From: Myxococcales bacterium
GTDB taxonomy: Bacteria; Myxococcota_A; Polyangia; Polyangiales; Ga0077539
Direction of reading: 5' to 3'
DNA length: 64,000 nucleotides
Assembly (NCBI GenBank): GCA_016792845.1
Contig: JAEUKH010000031.1
Location: 62,001 to 126,000, forward strand
Positions within the stretch are counted from its first letter, which is position 1. Every line of letters starts with the position of its first letter. Both the position numbers and the translations under genes were made by a program. Shown piece by piece: positions 60,607 to 64,000 of the stretch. A model generated the notes under the pieces. It was not told the origin of the DNA. It did no database searches and worked only from the letters and a program-made list of their open reading frames with translations.

Positions 60607-62808
60607 TCACCGCCCCGCGTCGGCCTCGCGCCCGAGGGCCTTGAGCGCGGCGTGCAGCCGCCCGAGCTCGGCGCCCTCTACGCGGGCCTCGCCGAAGCGG
60701 AGGGCCACGTACCGCTCGGCCACCCTCAGGGCCACCTCGGCGCCGGGCACCCCTTTGGCCACCAGGAGCTCGGCGTGCTTGAGCGGGGCGCGGCTCAGTG
60801 GGCGCGGGTGACCGGCCCGCGAGACGGCCTCGTCGAGGGCGCGGGCGAGCGACACCGCCGCGCGCTGAGCGGCCCCAAGACCCCCCGCGCGGTCGGCCCG
60901 AGAGCCCCGCCAAAGACCGCGCAGGAACCACACCGCGACGCCGAGCGAGGCGAGGGCCAAGAGCACCGCCACCGCGGGCTTGAGCGACACCGCGGGCCTC
61001 GACGGGCGCCAGCTCCGGCCCGTCGGCGCGGCGGGCTCGGTCGCGGCCCCGCCCCCACGCCGGTGACGCTGGGCGAAGCGCCACGCGGCGCGCGCGAGGT
61101 TGGCCTGGGTCGAGAGGTCGAAGTCGACGATGTACGCGCGCCATCGCAGCCGGGCCGCCTCGAGCACCGCGTCGGCCTCGGCCAGAAAGCCCGTGCGCGC
61201 TGCGGGAGACTCGGTCGAGGGCGGGGTCGGGTCGAAGGTCACCCAGCCTTCGCGGTCGTCCCACACCTCGACCCACGAGTGCGCGTCGCCCTGGTGGACG
61301 GCGTAGAAGCGCCCGTAGCGGTTGTACGTACCTCCCAAAAAACCCGTGACATTTCGCGAAGGTACGCCAACGCTCCGCAAGAGCACCACCATGGCGGTGC
61401 TGAAATACTCGCAGTGCCCCGCGCGGGTGCGAAAGAGGAAGTCGTCGAGGGGCCGGGCCGCGCGGCCCGAGGGCATCTCGGTGGTGTACCGAAACCGATG
61501 CAGGGCTTGCTGCACCGCGAGGGCGCGGGCGAGCGGGCTCTGCGCCGGGTTCGTCAGCCGTTGGGCCAGGGCGCCGAGCTCGGGCGAGAGGTCGGCCGGG
61601 AGCTGGAGATACCGCTGCCGGAAGCGCGGGCTGTGGGCCTCGTCGAGGGCGCGGGGCGAGGGCGGCGTGCGCCCGGTGGCCACCCACGCGGTGTAGACGA
61701 GCCCCGCCTCGTCGCTCGTGCGGGTGTATCGCACGCCGTCGTCGCGGTCGCGCAAGAGCTCGGTGTACCGCGGGAGCCCCGCCTCGTAGCGCGCGTCGAC
61801 GCTGAAGCCCACGGTCTCGGCGGGGGCGAAGAGCACCGGCGGGTCGATGGGGTCGAGCACCACGCGCCAGGCGACGTCGCGGCTCGGGTCTGGAGGGCGC
61901 AAGAGGGTGTACCGCGTCGCCTCGCGCTCGAGGCGGAGGTCGGCGTGGGTGACCCGGCGCGTCCACCCGCGGCCGGTGTAGGTGTCGAAGGTGGCGCCGC
62001 GGAGGCGCAGCGCGCGGTAGCTCGGGGGGTTGGGGCCGAGGTCGCCGGGCTGCGCGCGCAGCACGATGGTGGGGTTGTCGCGGATGGTGCCGTGCCCCGT
62101 CAGGTCGACCGAGTTGCCGAAGCCCGCCACGGCGCTCTCGGGCCGCTGTCGCACCGTCAAGAGCCCCAAGCCGATGCGCGGAAACAGCACGAAGATCACG
62201 GCCGTGAGCAGAAAGATCGGCACCGACAAGAGCGACGAGCCCGCGAGGAGCCCCGCGCCCACGACCCGCCGCGATCGCAGAATGCGCGCCACGTCGATGG
62301 GCACCCCCGCGCGCCCGGCCCGCGCGTCGGCGAGGTAGTTGCCTTCGATCTCGCGTCGCAGATGCCCGAGGGTCATGGCCCACGGCGCGATGAGCACGAA
62401 CCCGAGAAACGCGAGCGCGTACGACAGGCCCCCGCCGAGCACCGTGGCCGCCACCAGCATGAGCCCCGCGAGCAGCGTAATTTGCTGATAAACCCGGGCG
62501 TCTCGGCGGTTGGCGAGGCGGTTCACCTGGAGGATGGCCGTCAGCTCGACGATGGCCATGAGCGGGTCGGTGTCGAAGAAGACCACCCGCGCGATCTCGA
62601 CGAGGAGCGAGAGCGCGAGGGCGGCGCTCCACCCGCGGGTGTAGGCCGCGGCGACGAGGCGCTCGCCTTCGACGAACCAGCTCGCCGCGAAGCCCGCGAC
62701 GATCAGCGCGACGCTGAGCCCCGGCAGCTCGCCGCCCGCGCCGAGGGCGAGGAGCCCGAGCGCCGAGAGGATGTACACCGCCACCTTGTGGACCTGCGCG
62801 AAACGCAT
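60607..62808 (-). CDS. DUF3488-transglutaminase-like membrane protein
   Basis: A 733-residue protein with about six N-terminal transmembrane helices (to about residue 210), an extracytoplasmic beta region and a transglutaminase-like domain. The triad is complete: Cys466 (AGHCEYFST), His510 (GDAHSWVEVW) and Asp526 (TFDPTPP). One further transmembrane helix (about 610-632) precedes a cytoplasmic DUF4129-like tail. The family nearly always sits with DUF58 and MoxR genes; the DUF58 gene lies two bases upstream. The role is presumably envelope protein modification or quality control, but is not defined. Start ATG 62808. Confidence 0.9.
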   Translation of the reverse strand: MRFAQVHKVAVYILSALGLLALGAGGELPGLSVALIVAGFAASWFVEGERLVAAAYTRGWSAALALSLLVEIARVVFFDTDPLMAIVELTAILQVNRLANRRDARVYQQITLLAGLMLVAATVLGGGLSYALAFLGFVLIAPWAMTLGHLRREIEGNYLADARAGRAGVPIDVARILRSRRVVGAGLLAGSSLLSVPIFLLTAVIFVLFPRIGLGLLTVRQRPESAVAGFGNSVDLTGHGTIRDNPTIVLRAQPGDLGPNPPSYRALRLRGATFDTYTGRGWTRRVTHADLRLEREATRYTLLRPPDPSRDVAWRVVLDPIDPPVLFAPAETVGFSVDARYEAGLPRYTELLRDRDDGVRYTRTSDEAGLVYTAWVATGRTPPSPRALDEAHSPRFRQRYLQLPADLSPELGALAQRLTNPAQSPLARALAVQQALHRFRYTTEMPSGRAARPLDDFLFRTRAGHCEYFSTAMVVLLRSVGVPSRNVTGFLGGTYNRYGRFYAVHQGDAHSWVEVWDDREGWVTFDPTPPSTESPAARTGFLAEADAVLEAARLRWRAYIVDFDLSTQANLARAAWRFAQRHRRGGGAATEPAAPTGRSWRPSRPAVSLKPAVAVLLALASLGVAVWFLRGLWRGSRADRAGGLGAAQRAAVSLARALDEAVSRAGHPRPLSRAPLKHAELLVAKGVPGAEVALRVAERYVALRFGEARVEGAELGRLHAALKALGREADAGR

Positions 62809-62810
62809 CG

Positions 62811-63926
62811 CTAGGCGGCCTCGACGGTGTTGGCGCTGACGGTGAGGCCGACGCTCGGGGCCTCGTCGATCACCCGCGGCTCGGGCGGCAACCGCGCGAG
62901 GAAGGTGAGCGCGCGATCGACGGCGTTTGAAGCCGGGCGCAGCCGCAGGAGGCTCGCCGCGCCGTGCCGGGTCTGCTCGGCCGAGAGCTCGACCTCGGCC
63001 CCTTCGCGCAGGGCCTCAAGGCACAGGGTCGCCGCGCGGCGGATCTCTTCTTCGACGCGTTGGGCGAAGGCGCGGCCCTCGCGCGCGGCCTCGACCCCGA
63101 CGGGGTCTTCGGGCTCAGGCGGGCGATTGAGCACCCGCACCTTGACGGCGCGCACCCCCTCGCGCCGCCGCTCGCGCACGATCATCTTGCCGAGCGCGGC
63201 GGTCTTGGCCCAATGGACGTCGCGCACCGGGTCACCCTCGGCGAGCTCGCGGACCCCTTCGATCTCGCCGTGCCCGCGCTCTTCGCGCGCCACGAGCTCA
63301 CCCGCGAAGAGCCTCGGCGCCGCGCGCAGCCGTGCCGAGGGCCAGGGCGCCGGGTAGACCACCTGCTCTTCGGGCAGCTCGACCTCGCGCCATTTCTCGA
63401 ACAGCCCGAAGGGGAAGCGCGTCGCCACCCTCAGCGATTGAAACTGCTCGAGCCCGCGCACCGGCGCCACCCGACGGTAGGCCGCGGTCTGCCGAGCCCC
63501 CGCGCTAACCTTGAGGAAATAGCAGCGCTTGTCGGTGCGACGCCCGACAATCCGGTCTTCGACCTCGATCGAATAGCTCGGGGCGAAGCGCTTGGTGTTG
63601 TGCACCTCGATCTCGACCAGCGACGAAGCCCCGGCGAAGGCGCGGCGCGGCAAGCGGCGGCGAAACTCGAGCCCGCGCAGCGCCATCTCAGAGAGCACCC
63701 CCGAGAGGATCATCAGCGACAAGAGCAGGCCCAAGACGAGGTAGAGGAGGTTGTTGCCGGTGTTCACCGCGGCGAAGCCGACCCCGAGGGTGATGCCGAC
63801 GAAGACCTTGCCTTCGCGAGTGAAGCGCAGACGCCTCGGGGGCCGCGCGAGGCGCTCAAGCGACCACCGCAGGTGTGCGAGAAAGCCTCGAAGTCGCGAC
63901 CCAACACTCACGTCGACCCCGAGCAT
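62811..63926 (-). CDS. DUF58 domain protein
   Basis: A 371-residue membrane protein with two N-terminal helices (about residues 38-75, TLGVGFAAVNTGNNLLYLVL, LLLSLMILSGVLSE) and a cytoplasmic DUF58 domain marked by RELAEGDPVRDVHWAKTAALG. Adjacent to the transglutaminase gene (stop two bases before its start) and presumably followed upstream by moxR outside the window. I used ATG 63926; a TTG at 63959 is possible. DUF58 proteins are VWA-like partners of MoxR ATPases. The last 74 bases of the window hold no further feature. Confidence 0.87.
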   Translation of the reverse strand: MLGVDVSVGSRLRGFLAHLRWSLERLARPPRRLRFTREGKVFVGITLGVGFAAVNTGNNLLYLVLGLLLSLMILSGVLSEMALRGLEFRRRLPRRAFAGASSLVEIEVHNTKRFAPSYSIEVEDRIVGRRTDKRCYFLKVSAGARQTAAYRRVAPVRGLEQFQSLRVATRFPFGLFEKWREVELPEEQVVYPAPWPSARLRAAPRLFAGELVAREERGHGEIEGVRELAEGDPVRDVHWAKTAALGKMIVRERRREGVRAVKVRVLNRPPEPEDPVGVEAAREGRAFAQRVEEEIRRAATLCLEALREGAEVELSAEQTRHGAASLLRLRPASNAVDRALTFLARLPPEPRVIDEAPSVGLTVSANTVEAA

Positions 63927-64000
63927 ACCGTGTCTTGTAGGAACGTAGACAAGCCGCAATCGCCCATGAAAGAGTGACCGCCGAAGGGTGTGACCGAGGC

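Noticed and set aside
60094..62814. A 906-codon plus-strand open frame opposite the transglutaminase gene
   Set aside because: It has shadow composition and no domain; the minus strand carries an intact catalytic triad and membrane helices.

Overview
The window is a GC-rich, densely coded bacterial chromosome segment. It has one tRNA and no IS element, phage, CRISPR array or rRNA that I can recognise. Several traits point to the Myxococcota, probably a Polyangiales/Sandaracinus-like organism. They are two exported proteins with C-terminal Cys + hydrophobic segment + Arg cluster tails (MYXO-CTERM type), many lipoproteins with Asp-Ala-Gly / Asp-Ser-Gly linkers, a matrixin-like metalloprotease with cysteine-rich repeats, a Hanks-type Ser/Thr kinase and hybrid histidine kinases. 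This assignment is inferred from family knowledge; no search was run.

Layout. 0.2-3.9 kb: the end of a type VI secretion locus, tssB followed by two full-length tssC paralogues separated by a nested hairpin. 3.9-9.6 kb: an exported pyroglutamyl-peptidase-like protein, an alpha/beta hydrolase, a SWIM zinc-finger protein, a sterol-desaturase-family membrane oxygenase and an HTH-receiver regulator. 9.8-13.4 kb: a SpeB-type ureohydrolase, tRNA-Ala(GGC) with a strong terminator, a subtilase lipoprotein and a small helical protein. 13.4-21.5 kb: HAD phosphatase, RluA pseudouridine synthase, Ser/Thr kinase, an SDR / isochorismatase-like / Nif3-like operon, a DUF2914-like exported protein, an ECF sigma factor and MTA phosphorylase. 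21.8-24.4 kb: a tightly overlapping glycosyltransferase operon (GT2, GT-C membrane enzyme, DUF2064/TIGR04282-like). 24.5-30.3 kb (minus): a HEAT-repeat membrane protein, a large lipoprotein and a PLP aminotransferase. 30.6-35.8 kb: a fatty-acid desaturase with an unusual repetitive amphipathic tail, a Cys-rich lipoprotein, a ClpA-like AAA+ protein with a broken first ATPase domain and a small exported protein. 35.9-39.4 kb: cysD-cysN (CysN carries what looks like a decayed APS-kinase tail) and a TetR regulator. 39.6-43.8 kb: two tandem paralogous GAF-PAS hybrid histidine kinases. 43.8-53.9 kb: an ATP-grasp protein and a run of exported proteins, including a lipoprotein with a papain-like Cys/His/Asn pattern and two MYXO-CTERM proteins. 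54.1-58.8 kb (minus): an ABC-HlyD-TolC operon in which the ABC nucleotide-binding domain has lost its Walker A, Q-loop and Walker B catalytic residues. 59.0-63.9 kb (minus): gpmI and a DUF58/transglutaminase pair.

A theme of the window is the degenerate catalytic domain kept next to an intact partner. Examples are the dead NBD in the ABC exporter, the dead D1 in the Clp protein, the P-loop-less APS-kinase tail of CysN and the decayed receiver of the first of two twin kinases. The most system-like candidate is the 44-59 kb stretch, where exported repeat proteins with surface-anchoring tails lie beside a tripartite envelope complex whose motor domain appears unable to hydrolyse ATP. The link between them rests on proximity only.
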